DNA of 64,000 bases from JAGXKT01 sp964531695 (GCA_964531695.1 CAZHEH010000004.1:77610-141609), one strand, 5' to 3'. Counted from the stretch's first letter, positions 55,059-63,590 are shown. The notes: generated by a model not told the origin, from the sequence alone. Program-made: numbers and translations.

Positions 55059-58000
55059 ATGGATGCACACGCCCCGACAATCAACCCGCTGCACTGCTGG
55101 AGCGGGCACTCGCTGGCCCGCGGGCCGGTGCACGTCGAACGGCTCGCGGCCGGCGCGGCGGAACTCGGACACCGGGCAATCGCCCTGACCGACGTCAACG
55201 GGCTCTACGGGGCGACGTTCTTCTGGCGGCACGCGACGGACGCCGGCCTCCGCCCGCTGGTCGGTGCGGAGATCCGCGACGGGGAATTCCGCGCCGTCGC
55301 GCTGATCGAGACGGAAACCGGCTACGCGAACCTCTGCCGCCTGCTGACGCGCGTCCACGCCGGCACGTTTACGCCGGAATGCACGCTGGGCGAGCTCTCG
55401 CGTGGCCTGCACCTGATCGCACCGGACGCGGCGACCGCCCGGCGGCTGCTCGCCTGCGACCTTTGCCCGTCAGGGCTCTGGCTCGGGGTCGACCCGGCCA
55501 CGCAGACGTACCCCGAGCTGCGGCGCCTCGCACATCTCTCGCAAGATCACGGCCTGCCGCTCGTGGCCACGGCCCCGGCGATGCAACGGGACGAGGCCGA
55601 CCGCCAAACGGCCCGCATGCTGGCGGCCATCCGCACCGGCAAGGTGCTGGAGCAGGTCGAGCCGGCCGACCTGCCGCACCCCAGGGCGATGCTGCGCGGC
55701 CCGACACAACTCGCCCGAGAGCTGGCTGACTGGCCCGAGGCAATCCGCAACAACGACCGGCTTGTCGAGCGGTGCGAGGGCTTCGCGCTGCTGCCGCGCG
55801 GGCCGATCTTCCCGGAGTTCCCCTGCCACGGCTCCACGCCCGAGACGGAACTGCGCCGGCTCTGCGACGAAGGGCTCCACTGGCGCTACGACGGCCGGGC
55901 GCCGCCGGACGCCGACGCCCGGCTGGAGCGAGAACTCAAGCTCATCGAGTCCCGTCGCCTGTCGGGCTATTTCCTGGTCGTGTGGGACATCGTCCGCTAC
56001 GCCCGCGGGCGCGGAGTGCCCGTCGCGGGGCGCGGCAGCGGCGCGAGCAGCTTGGTCGCGTACCTGCTGGGCATTACGAACGTCTGCCCGCTGGCCTATG
56101 ACATCCCCTTCGAGCGGTTCCTCAACGAGAAGCGAGAGGACTTCCCCGACCTCGACATCGACTTCTGCTGGCGGATTCGCGACGACGTGATCGACTACGC
56201 CTTCGACCGCTGGGGGCGGGACCACGCCGCGATGGTCTGCACCCACAACGCCTTCCAGCCGCGGTCGGCCTTCCGAGAGACGGCCAAGGTCTGCGGCTTC
56301 TCGGACGAGCAGGTTTCCCGGCTGGATGAGTCCGACGCGGCCGACCCCGCCTGGCGACGCGTCTCGCGGCGGAGCAGGCCGCTGGTCGGCCTGCCCCGGC
56401 TGCTGTCGGTGCATCCCGGCGGCATCGTCCTCGGGCGGGAGCCGATCGACCGCTACGCGCCCGTCCAGCAGGCGGCCAAGGGCGTGCCGATCACCCAATA
56501 CGACAAGGACGCCTGCGAGGACGCCGGGCTCATCAAGCTCGACCTGCTCGGCAACCGCAGCTTGTCCACCCTCCGCGCCGCGACGGACCTTATTCGCCAA
56601 CGCACCGGCCGGGCGATCGACGTCGAGCGGCTGGCCCCGGACGACCCCGATACGCTGGCCACGCTCCGCTCGGGGCATACCATCGGCTGCAATCAGCTCG
56701 AATCGCCCGCAATGCGATACCTCCTGCGGGCCTACCGCCCCGCCGACGCCCGCGACGTGATGCGGGCCCTGGCGCTGATCCGCCCCGGTGCGGCCGGGGT
56801 CGGCATGAAGGACACCTTCATCCGCCGACACCGCGGGCTCGAACCGACGCCGTCGCTGCCGCCGCCGCTCGACGCGATTCTCGCGGAAAGCTACGGAATC
56901 CTCTGCTACGAGGACGACGTGATGCTCGCCGCCGAGGGAATGACCGGCCGGTCGCGTGCGGATGCCGACCGCTTCCGCAAGCAGGTGCAGAAGTGCCGCA
57001 CGGACGCCGATCGCGAGGCACTGACCGGCGAGTTCCTCGGGCTCTGCCGCACGGCCGGCTTCGACTTGGACGTCGCCAGGGACATCTGGCACCAGATGGC
57101 GAAGTTCAACGCCTACTCCTTCTGCCGGGCGCACGCGGGGAGCTACGCGATCCTCGCCTGGGGCGTCGCGTGGCTCAAGACGCACCGGCCGCTCGAGTTC
57201 TGGACCGGCGCCCTGAACAACAACCAGAGCATGTACCACCCCCGCGTGTACGTCGAGCAGGCCAAGCGGCAGGGAATCCGCTTCTGCCGGCCGGACGTGA
57301 ACCGATCAGGCGAGTCGTTCACCATCGACGACCTTCCGCCGGAGGGACCCGGCCCGGCCGTCCGGCTCGGTCTCGGCTGCGTCGCCGGTCTCGGCCCGGC
57401 CGGCATCGACGCCATCCTCGACGCCCGGCGGGACGGGCCCTTCGAGTCGCTCGCGGACTTCGTCGCCCGCACGCCGGTGGGCGGCGAGCCGACGCGGGCA
57501 ATGATCCGCTGCGGCGCCTTCGACAACCTCGGCAAGACCCGACCCGCGGCCATGATGGAGCTGAACCTGCTGCTGGCGACGCGCCCGCACGTGCCGTCCG
57601 GGCAGGCGGCGCTGTTCCGGCCGTCGCCGACCTGTCCGGCGCCGCCGGGCGACTACCCGCCGCTGCGGAAGTACATGGAGGAACGGCGCGTCCTCGGCGT
57701 CTCCGTCGGCGAGCACATCATGGCCATGTGGCGTCGGCATGCCGGACGCGCGGCATGCCCGCCCGCCGGCGAGGACCTGCCGGAGGTCGACAGCCGCACA
57801 CTCGCCGACCACGTCGGCAAGCGCGTGCGGATCGCCGGCGTGCTTGAGGCCCAGCGCACCACGGGCACGGCCGGCGGCGGCGACATGCTCTTCCTCACCT
57901 TCGACGACGAGCACGGCCTGTTCGAGGCGACGGTCTTCCCACCGAAGCCGGGCGGAAGGACCGTGCCGCTGAGACACTACGGCCCGCATCGGATGATCGG

Positions 58001-58145
58001 GCAGGTGCAGGAGCAGTACGGAACGGTAACCGTCACGGCCGAGAGCGTGACGCTGGGTGGCACGGCCGGCATGCCCAGCCATGAGGCAACGCGGGGTGGC
58101 ACGGCTGGCTTGTCCAGCCGTGCTGCTTCCGACGTGGAGCCGTGA
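55059..58145 (+). CDS. dnaE2: DnaE2-like error-prone DNA polymerase III alpha subunit
   Basis: A 1,028-residue C-family polymerase. The N-terminal PHP domain is degenerate: the usual HxHxxYS start is LHCWSGHS. The catalytic aspartates are in FPDLDIDF at about 363-370. GRGSGASSLVAYLLGITNVCPLAYDIPFERFLN, QYDKDACEDAGLIKLDLLGNRSLS, SYGILCYEDDVM and YSFCRAHAGSYAILAWGVAWLKTHRP fit the family. An OB-fold region follows at about 925-1000. The length is typical of DnaE2 (ImuC) rather than replicative DnaE. The last 30 residues are encoded by REP-like DNA and are probably an acquired tail. Context suggests damage-induced mutagenesis. Confidence 0.92.
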   Translation: MDAHAPTINPLHCWSGHSLARGPVHVERLAAGAAELGHRAIALTDVNGLYGATFFWRHATDAGLRPLVGAEIRDGEFRAVALIETETGYANLCRLLTRVHAGTFTPECTLGELSRGLHLIAPDAATARRLLACDLCPSGLWLGVDPATQTYPELRRLAHLSQDHGLPLVATAPAMQRDEADRQTARMLAAIRTGKVLEQVEPADLPHPRAMLRGPTQLARELADWPEAIRNNDRLVERCEGFALLPRGPIFPEFPCHGSTPETELRRLCDEGLHWRYDGRAPPDADARLERELKLIESRRLSGYFLVVWDIVRYARGRGVPVAGRGSGASSLVAYLLGITNVCPLAYDIPFERFLNEKREDFPDLDIDFCWRIRDDVIDYAFDRWGRDHAAMVCTHNAFQPRSAFRETAKVCGFSDEQVSRLDESDAADPAWRRVSRRSRPLVGLPRLLSVHPGGIVLGREPIDRYAPVQQAAKGVPITQYDKDACEDAGLIKLDLLGNRSLSTLRAATDLIRQRTGRAIDVERLAPDDPDTLATLRSGHTIGCNQLESPAMRYLLRAYRPADARDVMRALALIRPGAAGVGMKDTFIRRHRGLEPTPSLPPPLDAILAESYGILCYEDDVMLAAEGMTGRSRADADRFRKQVQKCRTDADREALTGEFLGLCRTAGFDLDVARDIWHQMAKFNAYSFCRAHAGSYAILAWGVAWLKTHRPLEFWTGALNNNQSMYHPRVYVEQAKRQGIRFCRPDVNRSGESFTIDDLPPEGPGPAVRLGLGCVAGLGPAGIDAILDARRDGPFESLADFVARTPVGGEPTRAMIRCGAFDNLGKTRPAAMMELNLLLATRPHVPSGQAALFRPSPTCPAPPGDYPPLRKYMEERRVLGVSVGEHIMAMWRRHAGRAACPPAGEDLPEVDSRTLADHVGKRVRIAGVLEAQRTTGTAGGGDMLFLTFDDEHGLFEATVFPPKPGGRTVPLRHYGPHRMIGQVQEQYGTVTVTAESVTLGGTAGMPSHEATRGGTAGLSSRAASDVEP
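58059..58083 (+). repeat. REP-like palindrome, degenerate copy
   Basis: A 25-bp copy matching the copy at 58098-58122 in 21 of 25 positions. It lies inside the 3' end of the DnaE2-like gene. Confidence 0.7.
58098..58122 (+). repeat. REP palindrome, left copy
   Basis: Arms CACGGCTGG and CCAGCCGTG flank a short CTTGT centre, forming a strong hairpin. The 25-bp segment is the exact reverse complement of 58839-58863. It lies inside the 3' end of the DnaE2-like gene. Confidence 0.85.
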
Positions 58146-58549
58146 GCACGATGCCAACTCGCAGATGCAGGACCTGCAAGCGCTACAACACACCGTGGGA
58201 AGCTCACGCCTTGACCTTCTCCTGCTACCCGGGACGCCACCTACTCGAGTCGGCGGATGCCTGCGAGTTGTTGGTGGCCGCTCTCGCCGCCGCACGCAAG
58301 CGGCCAGAGTTCGATCTGTGGGCGTATGTCATCATGCCGAACCACGCGCACGTGCTCCGGTGGCCGCGCACGGAGGAATATGACATCTCGCGAATCCTCT
58401 TCGCCATCAAGCGCCCCACCGCACGCAGAGCCAAACAGCGGGGGCTCGCCCCCGGAACGCGTTCCTGGCAGCCGGGAGGCGGCTACGACCGCAACCTCAC
58501 ACGGAACGGACCGTCTATAAGGAAATGGACTACATCCACGCCAACCCGC

Positions 58550-58604
58550 TACGGCGCGGGCGGTGCCAAGGCCCGGAGAATCGGCAATACGGCAGCGCCG
58601 GATT
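58550..58604 (+). repeat. 55-bp sequence repeated on both sides of the gap (left copy)
   Basis: Identical to 58705-58759 over all 55 bases. It is most simply an undetected contig overlap, not a biological repeat. Confidence 0.9.
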
Positions 58605-58704
58605 NNNNNNNNNNNNNNNNNNNNNNNNNNNNNNNNNNNNNNNNNNNNNNNNNNNNNNNNNNNNNNNNNNNNNNNNNNNNNNNNNNNNNNNNNNNNNNNN
58701 NNNN
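58605..58704. other. Assembly gap (100 N)
   Basis: Exactly 100 N, the conventional size for a gap of unknown length. Because both flanks are the same 55-bp sequence, the true gap is probably zero or negative. Confidence 0.97.
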
Positions 58705-58838
58705 TACGGCGCGGGCGGTGCCAAGGCCCGGAGAATCGGCAATACGGCAGCGCCGGATTCTACGCCGGTCTTGACTCGGCGCCCCTGCGGATGGACGTGG
58801 AGTCGATGCCGCCACGAACATGATCTGTGATTCGTAAA

Positions 58839-58863
58839 CACGGCTGGACAAGCCAGCCGTGCC
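58839..58863 (-). repeat. REP palindrome, right copy (inverted)
   Basis: Exact 25-bp reverse complement of 58098-58122. The two face each other across the RAYT gene, the typical RAYT/REP arrangement. Confidence 0.85.
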
Positions 58864-58903
58864 CCTTCAAGCTCCAGGTATTCGGCACAGCGAGACGAAG
58901 CCC

Positions 58904-59680
58904 ATGCCAACATCCCTGAACTACATCATCGGAACCAGCGGGTACTCCTTCGACGACTGGGTCGGCACGTGGTACCCGCCCGGTACCCAGAAGGGCGACA
59001 TGTTCGCGCGTTATGTGCGGGCGTTCGGCACCGTCGAGCTGAACTTCACCTACTACCGCATGCCCGTGCCGCGCACGCTGGCCGCCATCAACGACAAGGC
59101 CCCGGACGGGTTCACCTTCTGGGTCAAGGCCAATCAGGAGACCACCCACAAGCGGAACCGCGCCGTCGCGGCCCAGTACCTCGACGGGCTCGCGCCGCTG
59201 ACCGAGTCCGGCAAGCTCGCCGGCGTGCTGCTCCAGTTCCCGCAGTCGTTCCATCGCACGGTCGAGACGCGGCGGTATCTGGCCGCGACCATCCAAGACC
59301 TCGGCTCCGTGCCGCTGGCGGTCGAGTTCCGCCACGCCTCGTGGGACCGCGAGGCGACCTATGCCGGCCTGGCCGAGCGCGGCGTGACGCTGGCCGTACC
59401 GGACGTGCCCGACATTCGATCGCTCTACCGCTCCCGGCCACGGGCGACCACGCGAACCGGCTACCTCCGGCTGCACTCGCGCAACGCCGACTACTGGTAC
59501 GCCGACGACAAGGACCGCTACGACTACGACTACTCCGACGCCGAACTGCAAGACGTGGCCGACGCCTGGACGGCGCTCGACGGCGAGGTCGATCGCGTCT
59601 ACGCGTTCTTCAACAACTGCCACGGGGGGCAGGCCGCGCGGAACGCCGAGTCCTTCCGCCGGATCGTCGAGGCCACGTAG
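58904..59680 (+). CDS. DUF72 family protein
   Basis: A 258-residue TIM-barrel-like protein. The family signature is IIGTSGYSFDDWVGTWYPPGTQKGDMFARYVRAFGTVELNFTYYRMP, with GFTFWVKANQETTHKRN, GVLLQFPQSFH, VEFRHASW, GYLRLHSRNADYWY and VYAFFNNCHGGQAARNA further on. DUF72 proteins have no settled function. ATG 58904 directly precedes the signature. The gene lies 41 bp after the right REP copy. Confidence 0.9.
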   Translation: MPTSLNYIIGTSGYSFDDWVGTWYPPGTQKGDMFARYVRAFGTVELNFTYYRMPVPRTLAAINDKAPDGFTFWVKANQETTHKRNRAVAAQYLDGLAPLTESGKLAGVLLQFPQSFHRTVETRRYLAATIQDLGSVPLAVEFRHASWDREATYAGLAERGVTLAVPDVPDIRSLYRSRPRATTRTGYLRLHSRNADYWYADDKDRYDYDYSDAELQDVADAWTALDGEVDRVYAFFNNCHGGQAARNAESFRRIVEAT

Positions 59681-59695
59681 ACGCGTCGGGTCGGC

Positions 59696-59725
59696 TTGAC
59701 TCGCCGAGGCGGCGTTTCCGATAAT
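59696..59725 (+). promoter_or_regulatory. Promoter of the exported protein gene at 59808
   Basis: The -35 TTGACT (59696-59701, 5/6) and -10 GATAAT (59720-59725, 5/6) are 18 bp apart, about 82 nt before the ATG. Confidence 0.7.
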
Positions 59726-59807
59726 CCATAGTGGCCCTCCGCACGGCCGGAGCCCAAAGGAATGGGCGGCCGGCGTCCGTGTGAACCCCCTACCCTAGGA
59801 GCCCGCA

Positions 59808-60740
59808 ATGCTTGGATGCATCCGCCGTGTGCCCCCCGCGCTGCTTCTTGCCTGCCTGCTTCCCGCCGCCACAGCCGCCGCCGAGGACGGCGACGCCGTC
59901 GAGATCGACTACGCCTACCCGACCGGCGCGCACGTGCTGCGATACCACATCGAGCAGCGCAACACCGTCAGCGGCGCGACCTCGGCCGAGATGACCATCG
60001 ACACCGACATCACCATCCCCCTGGCGGTACGAGCGGCCGAACCCGAGGACGCGCGCGACGTGACGATGACCGTCCAGCGGATCGTGGCCGTCCTCACGGC
60101 CGGGGAGATGGAGAAGGAAGTCGACAGCGACAGGCCCGACACGCTCCTGCCCGACATGCCGATGCACCTGCTCAAGGAGGTGGACTTCGAGGCGAAGATC
60201 GACCCCGCCGGCGACGTGACCGAGTTCACCGGCGCCGAGGAGTTCGTCCGCAAGGCCGAGATGGCCCCGGACGACGAGGCCGAGCGGAAGGAGCACGAGA
60301 AGGCCATCGGCGCGGGCATGCGGCAGCTACTCGCCGAGCCGCTGGCCTACCTGCCGGAAAAGCCCGTGGCCGTCGGCGACACGTGGACCTACACGGCCGA
60401 CGTATACGGACTGCCCGTGATGGGCGCCCGCAAGGTCTCCCGCGAGGAAACGACCTGCACGCTGGCCGAGCTTCGCGACACTGACGACGGGCGCGTGGCG
60501 TGCATCGACGTCACCGGCACCAGCGAGTTCGTCTCCGGGGCCGCCGAGACGGACCCCGAGACGCTCAAGAAGATCGGCCGGGTCGAGTACAACATCGACA
60601 CGAACGAACTCGTCCGGCATCACATCGAGCTGACCGGCGAGAGGCACGCCGAGATGGGCGAGGGCGCCGAGCTGGTCTACGGCACCGAGATGGTCATCGA
60701 CACGAGCGTCGAGCCCGCCGAAGACGAGACGAAGGAGTAG
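59808..60740 (+). CDS. Exported protein, DUF6263-like
   Basis: A 310-residue protein with a signal peptide (MLGCIRRVPPALLLACLLPAATAAAEDG). The mature part is rich in beta strands and acidic residues. Blocks such as YPTGAHVLRYHIEQRNTVSG, PLAYLPEKPVAVGDTWTYTADVYGLPVMG and IGRVEYNIDTNELVRHHIELTGERHAEM resemble the DUF6263 group of exported planctomycete proteins. Function unknown. The ATG has AGGAG upstream. It ends at a shared hairpin with the convergent radical SAM gene. Confidence 0.75.
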   Translation: MLGCIRRVPPALLLACLLPAATAAAEDGDAVEIDYAYPTGAHVLRYHIEQRNTVSGATSAEMTIDTDITIPLAVRAAEPEDARDVTMTVQRIVAVLTAGEMEKEVDSDRPDTLLPDMPMHLLKEVDFEAKIDPAGDVTEFTGAEEFVRKAEMAPDDEAERKEHEKAIGAGMRQLLAEPLAYLPEKPVAVGDTWTYTADVYGLPVMGARKVSREETTCTLAELRDTDDGRVACIDVTGTSEFVSGAAETDPETLKKIGRVEYNIDTNELVRHHIELTGERHAEMGEGAELVYGTEMVIDTSVEPAEDETKE

Positions 60741-60752
60741 CCCGAGAGCGGC

Positions 60753-60775
60753 CTGCCGCCGTAACGCGGCGGCAG
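60753..60775. terminator. Bidirectional hairpin between convergent genes
   Basis: CTGCCGCCG (60753-60761) pairs perfectly with CGGCGGCAG (60767-60775) across TAACG. It sits in the 40-bp gap between the exported-protein stop and the radical SAM gene stop. No T-run is seen on either strand. Confidence 0.55.
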
Positions 60776-60780
60776 TACGT

Positions 60781-61830
60781 TCACGTCCCGCACGTCGGCC
60801 GGACGGCCTCGCGCCCGAACGCCTCGAGGAACGGGTCCGCCTCCCAGGGCGAGCCGCAGCAGACCTCGGCCGCCGCCTTGCAGCCGCCGAGGCACGTGTC
60901 CTCCAACGCGCAGCCGCGGCAGAACTCCGGGCGGGCCGCCATGAAATCCCGCATCGCGGCCGACTCGGCCATCTCGGCAAAGCTCCGCTCCCGGATGTTC
61001 CCGAGGATCAGCGTCGAGTGGTTGCACGGGCGGACGTTGCCCAGCGGGTCCAGCGTGTAGTACGCCCGCTCCGTCCCGGCCGCACAGAAGCCGAAGCCCA
61101 GCCGGTCCCACCGCGAGTGGTCGAACAGGCACGGCGGCATCGCGATCGAGCAACTGATCGGGAACTCGTATCGCTCGGAGAGCTCCTCCGCCTCGTCGAG
61201 CATGCCGCGAAGCGCCTCCGGCGTCGGCTGGAGCCGCGCGACGTTCTCCCGGCCGGTGCCGCCGGGGTTGAAGCGATTGAGCATGATGCCGTCGGCGCCG
61301 AGGGCGATCGCCAGCTCGGCCGTGTCGCGCCACGTCGCCAGGTTGAGCTGGGTCGCGACGAACACGCAGACGACCCTCTGGCCGGCGAGCTTGAGGTCCG
61401 CCACCGCCATCGTGACGCGCTCGAACGCGCCGGGAGAGCCGCTCATTTCGTCGTGAATCGCCCGATCGACCGACAGCAGCGGCAGCTCGAAGACGCTGAC
61501 CTTCCCCGGCGTGAGCCGCGCGACCGCGGCCTCGTCGAGCAGCGATCCGTTCGTGATGAGGTTCACCGTCACGCCGCGGGCGTTGAGGTGGTCGACGATC
61601 TCGTGGATGTCCTCCCGCAGCAGCGGCTCGCCGCCGGAAAGGGTCACGAGCGTAGCCCCCGTCTCGTCGAGCAGCTTGTCCAGCATGGCGAGCGTCTCGG
61701 CCGTGGGGAGCTCGCCGCGCGGATAGCCCACCGGGTTCTTCCACGCGTTGTAGCAGTGCGGGCAGTCGTGGTTGCAGCGCTGCGTAACCTCGAAGACGAA
61801 ACTGTCCTGGCGACGGGCGGGCGAACTCAC
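60781..61830 (-). CDS. Radical SAM/SPASM-type enzyme
   Basis: A 349-residue enzyme. The radical SAM cluster is C19-x3-C23-x2-C26 in TQRCNHDCPHCYNAWKN, followed by TLSGGEPLLREDIHEI and NLITNGSLLDE. The C-terminal SPASM-like region has many cysteines (FCAAGTERAYYTLDPLGNVRPCNHS, FCRGCALEDTCLGGCKAAAEVCCG) for auxiliary iron-sulfur clusters. Such enzymes often modify peptides or proteins. The ATG at 61830 overlaps the stop of the upstream membrane-protein gene as ATGA, so the two are translationally coupled, and that protein is a candidate substrate. Confidence 0.92.
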   Translation of the reverse strand: MSSPARRQDSFVFEVTQRCNHDCPHCYNAWKNPVGYPRGELPTAETLAMLDKLLDETGATLVTLSGGEPLLREDIHEIVDHLNARGVTVNLITNGSLLDEAAVARLTPGKVSVFELPLLSVDRAIHDEMSGSPGAFERVTMAVADLKLAGQRVVCVFVATQLNLATWRDTAELAIALGADGIMLNRFNPGGTGRENVARLQPTPEALRGMLDEAEELSERYEFPISCSIAMPPCLFDHSRWDRLGFGFCAAGTERAYYTLDPLGNVRPCNHSTLILGNIRERSFAEMAESAAMRDFMAARPEFCRGCALEDTCLGGCKAAAEVCCGSPWEADPFLEAFGREAVRPTCGT

Positions 61831-63227
61831 GAGGCACGCTCCGCGCCGCCATCAAGGTCGGCGGCGATGCGCCGCGCCAGCGCGGGCTCGACGCGCCCGT
61901 CCCGCTCGAGCCGGTCAAGGATCTCCCGCCGCTGCTCCGGCGTGATGCGCGAGTCGCCGCGCAAAGGCATGGGCTTGTAGCACATCGGAGGCCGGTCCCG
62001 TTCGATCAGCGGCCTCACGGCTTTCAGTATCTCGGCCTTCAGTTCCTTGTGCTTGGTCTCGTCGATCAATCCCGCCTCGAGCAGTTCGTCCACGGCCTTG
62101 TTGGCCTCGGCGAACCGCCGTGCCAGATCGGGCTCGGCCTCGCCGGCCTCGTGCGCCTTGCAGGCCTCGCGGAACGCCTCGACCCGGCCCCACGCCTCCG
62201 TCCGCTCCAGCCGTGTACGGGCCACCTTCGCCCTAATCTTATCCAGCAACGGCGCGACGGCCTCGCGCAGCTCCGCGGCCCTGGCCTTGTCCTCGCCGAG
62301 TGCCTTGACTTGCTCCTCGTCGCCCAGCGTTGCCAAGTCCTTCTCGACCGTAGCCAGGACCTTCGCCAGCGCCTCGGGGCTGACCCGCTCGGCCTCGGCC
62401 ACCGCCTTCAACAGCGGCAGACGCTTCGCCAGACGCTGCGTGCTCTGATGGGCGGGCGGCAGATACGCCGGGTCATAGCACATGACCGGCGTGTCCGTCG
62501 GCGGATTCCGGTAGATAGACGCCTTGATCCGGTCCAGCTCGGCCGACAGCAGCCCGGCCTCGGCGCCCGTCAGAAGACCGGCCGCGGCCAGTGCCTCCCC
62601 CGCCTTCCTTGCCGCGGCGATGTGCTCGTTGACCTTCTCACGTTCGGCGCTCGTGCTTTCGCCGCTGTCGGCCAGCGGCTGGCAGTACTCCCACGCGGCC
62701 GTGATCGTCGCCCACTGCGGCGCCTTGAGCAGGTCGTTCGTGCCGATCGGCAGCAGCGCCTCGGCCGTGGCGAGCTTCCTCTCCGCCGCCTCGGCCAACT
62801 CCTCGGCCCGGGCCCGGCCCTTCTCGTTGAGCCCGGCCGTACGCTCCGGGTCCGTCAGGACCGGCAGATGCCCCCGCACCTCCTCCATCGCCGCTTCCAG
62901 CGCGTCGCGCTCCACGTCCTTGGCCGTCAGCAGTTCATCCAGCCCAGCCAGCGCACGCTCCAGGCGAACGATCGCCAGTACGGCTTCCGTGGCGTCCTCC
63001 CCGCTCTCGGCTTCCGCCGCCGGCTCCTCGGCGACCGCCCCGTGCCGCGGCACCGTCCCCAGCGCCGCGAGCATCGCAAGACCCCCGGCGATCAGCCGAC
63101 GCCGCCAACGCGGGCCGCGCTGAGCCGCCCGACGCACGTCCAGCCGAAAGACCAGCAGCAGCCCGATCGCCAATACGCCCCCGACCCCGACAAGAAGCAT
63201 CCAAGCGTTGATCACTCGCTGAGGCAT
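61827..63227 (-). CDS. Membrane-anchored helical protein with two PxMCYxP motifs
   Basis: A 466-residue protein I do not recognise. Hydrophobic segments lie at about 8-28 and 45-59. The rest is helical and charged. It has an internal duplication: two modules of roughly 160 residues, each with a Trp (172 and 346), a Cys (182 and 356), an NE/NK-x-A helix, an AGL(L/I) turn and a closing motif PxMCYxP. The motif spans 247-253 (PVMCYDP) and 413-419 (PPMCYKP), 166 residues apart. The stop overlaps the start of the radical SAM gene. It could be the substrate or a partner of that enzyme. The upstream 137 bp (63228-63364) lead to the rRNA terminator. Confidence 0.78.
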   Translation of the reverse strand: MPQRVINAWMLLVGVGGVLAIGLLLVFRLDVRRAAQRGPRWRRRLIAGGLAMLAALGTVPRHGAVAEEPAAEAESGEDATEAVLAIVRLERALAGLDELLTAKDVERDALEAAMEEVRGHLPVLTDPERTAGLNEKGRARAEELAEAAERKLATAEALLPIGTNDLLKAPQWATITAAWEYCQPLADSGESTSAEREKVNEHIAAARKAGEALAAAGLLTGAEAGLLSAELDRIKASIYRNPPTDTPVMCYDPAYLPPAHQSTQRLAKRLPLLKAVAEAERVSPEALAKVLATVEKDLATLGDEEQVKALGEDKARAAELREAVAPLLDKIRAKVARTRLERTEAWGRVEAFREACKAHEAGEAEPDLARRFAEANKAVDELLEAGLIDETKHKELKAEILKAVRPLIERDRPPMCYKPMPLRGDSRITPEQRREILDRLERDGRVEPALARRIAADLDGGAERAS

Positions 63228-63320
63228 CGTGGCATCTCCCGGCGGGACGGGCGCGCAGCCCGAACCCGACACTCGGTTCGACGCCGATCCCCGAGTCGAG
63301 TTCCCGAGGATCCTTGCGCA

Positions 63321-63353
63321 TAAGAGAAGAGCCCCCAATCGCAGACTGAGGGC
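63321..63353 (-). terminator. rRNA operon terminator
   Basis: On the minus strand after 5S, GCCCTCA (63353-63347) pairs with TGGGGGC (63337-63331) across nine bases with one G-U pair. It is followed by TCTTCTCTTA (63330-63321), a T-rich tract. It ends the 23S-5S transcript. Confidence 0.65.
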
Positions 63354-63364
63354 CCTTCGTACAA

Positions 63365-63471
<107 letters not shown>

Positions 63472-63590
63472 ACGGGCGCCCTCGGGTTCTCACCCGGAGG
63501 CGCCGGGTATGAAGTCATAGGAGCAGCGGCTGCGGGCTCACCGAGCCGCGCCGCGTGCGGCATGGTCACGGCCCGGGGGCCGATGACAAA

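Larger units (their letters stand above)
58142..58823 (+). pseudogene. REP-associated tyrosine transposase (RAYT), frameshifted and interrupted by a gap
   Basis: The first 120 residues match RAYT/IS200-like Y1 transposases: LTFSCYPGRHLLESADACELLVAAL and the HUH motif in YVIMPNHAHVL. The natural continuation (WQPGGGYDRNL, then ERTVYKEMDYIHANPLRRG) is in another frame, reached by an apparent 2-bp AC insertion near 58499-58502. 100 N at 58605-58704 interrupt the gene. The 55-bp flanks of the gap are identical; joining them gives an open frame to GSAGFYAGLDSAPLRMDVESMPPRT ending at 58823. The likely start is ATG 58151, or GTG 58142 overlapping the dnaE2 stop. RAYTs act on the REP palindromes that flank them. 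Confidence 0.85.

Noticed and set aside
58550..58759. Direct 55-bp repeats as transposon target duplication
   Set aside because: They flank a run of exactly 100 N inside one gene, so a missed contig overlap is the simpler explanation.
63472..63590. tRNA gene in the 23S-5S spacer
   Set aside because: No tRNA-like arms or TTCGAATC-type T-loop were seen in the short spacer.
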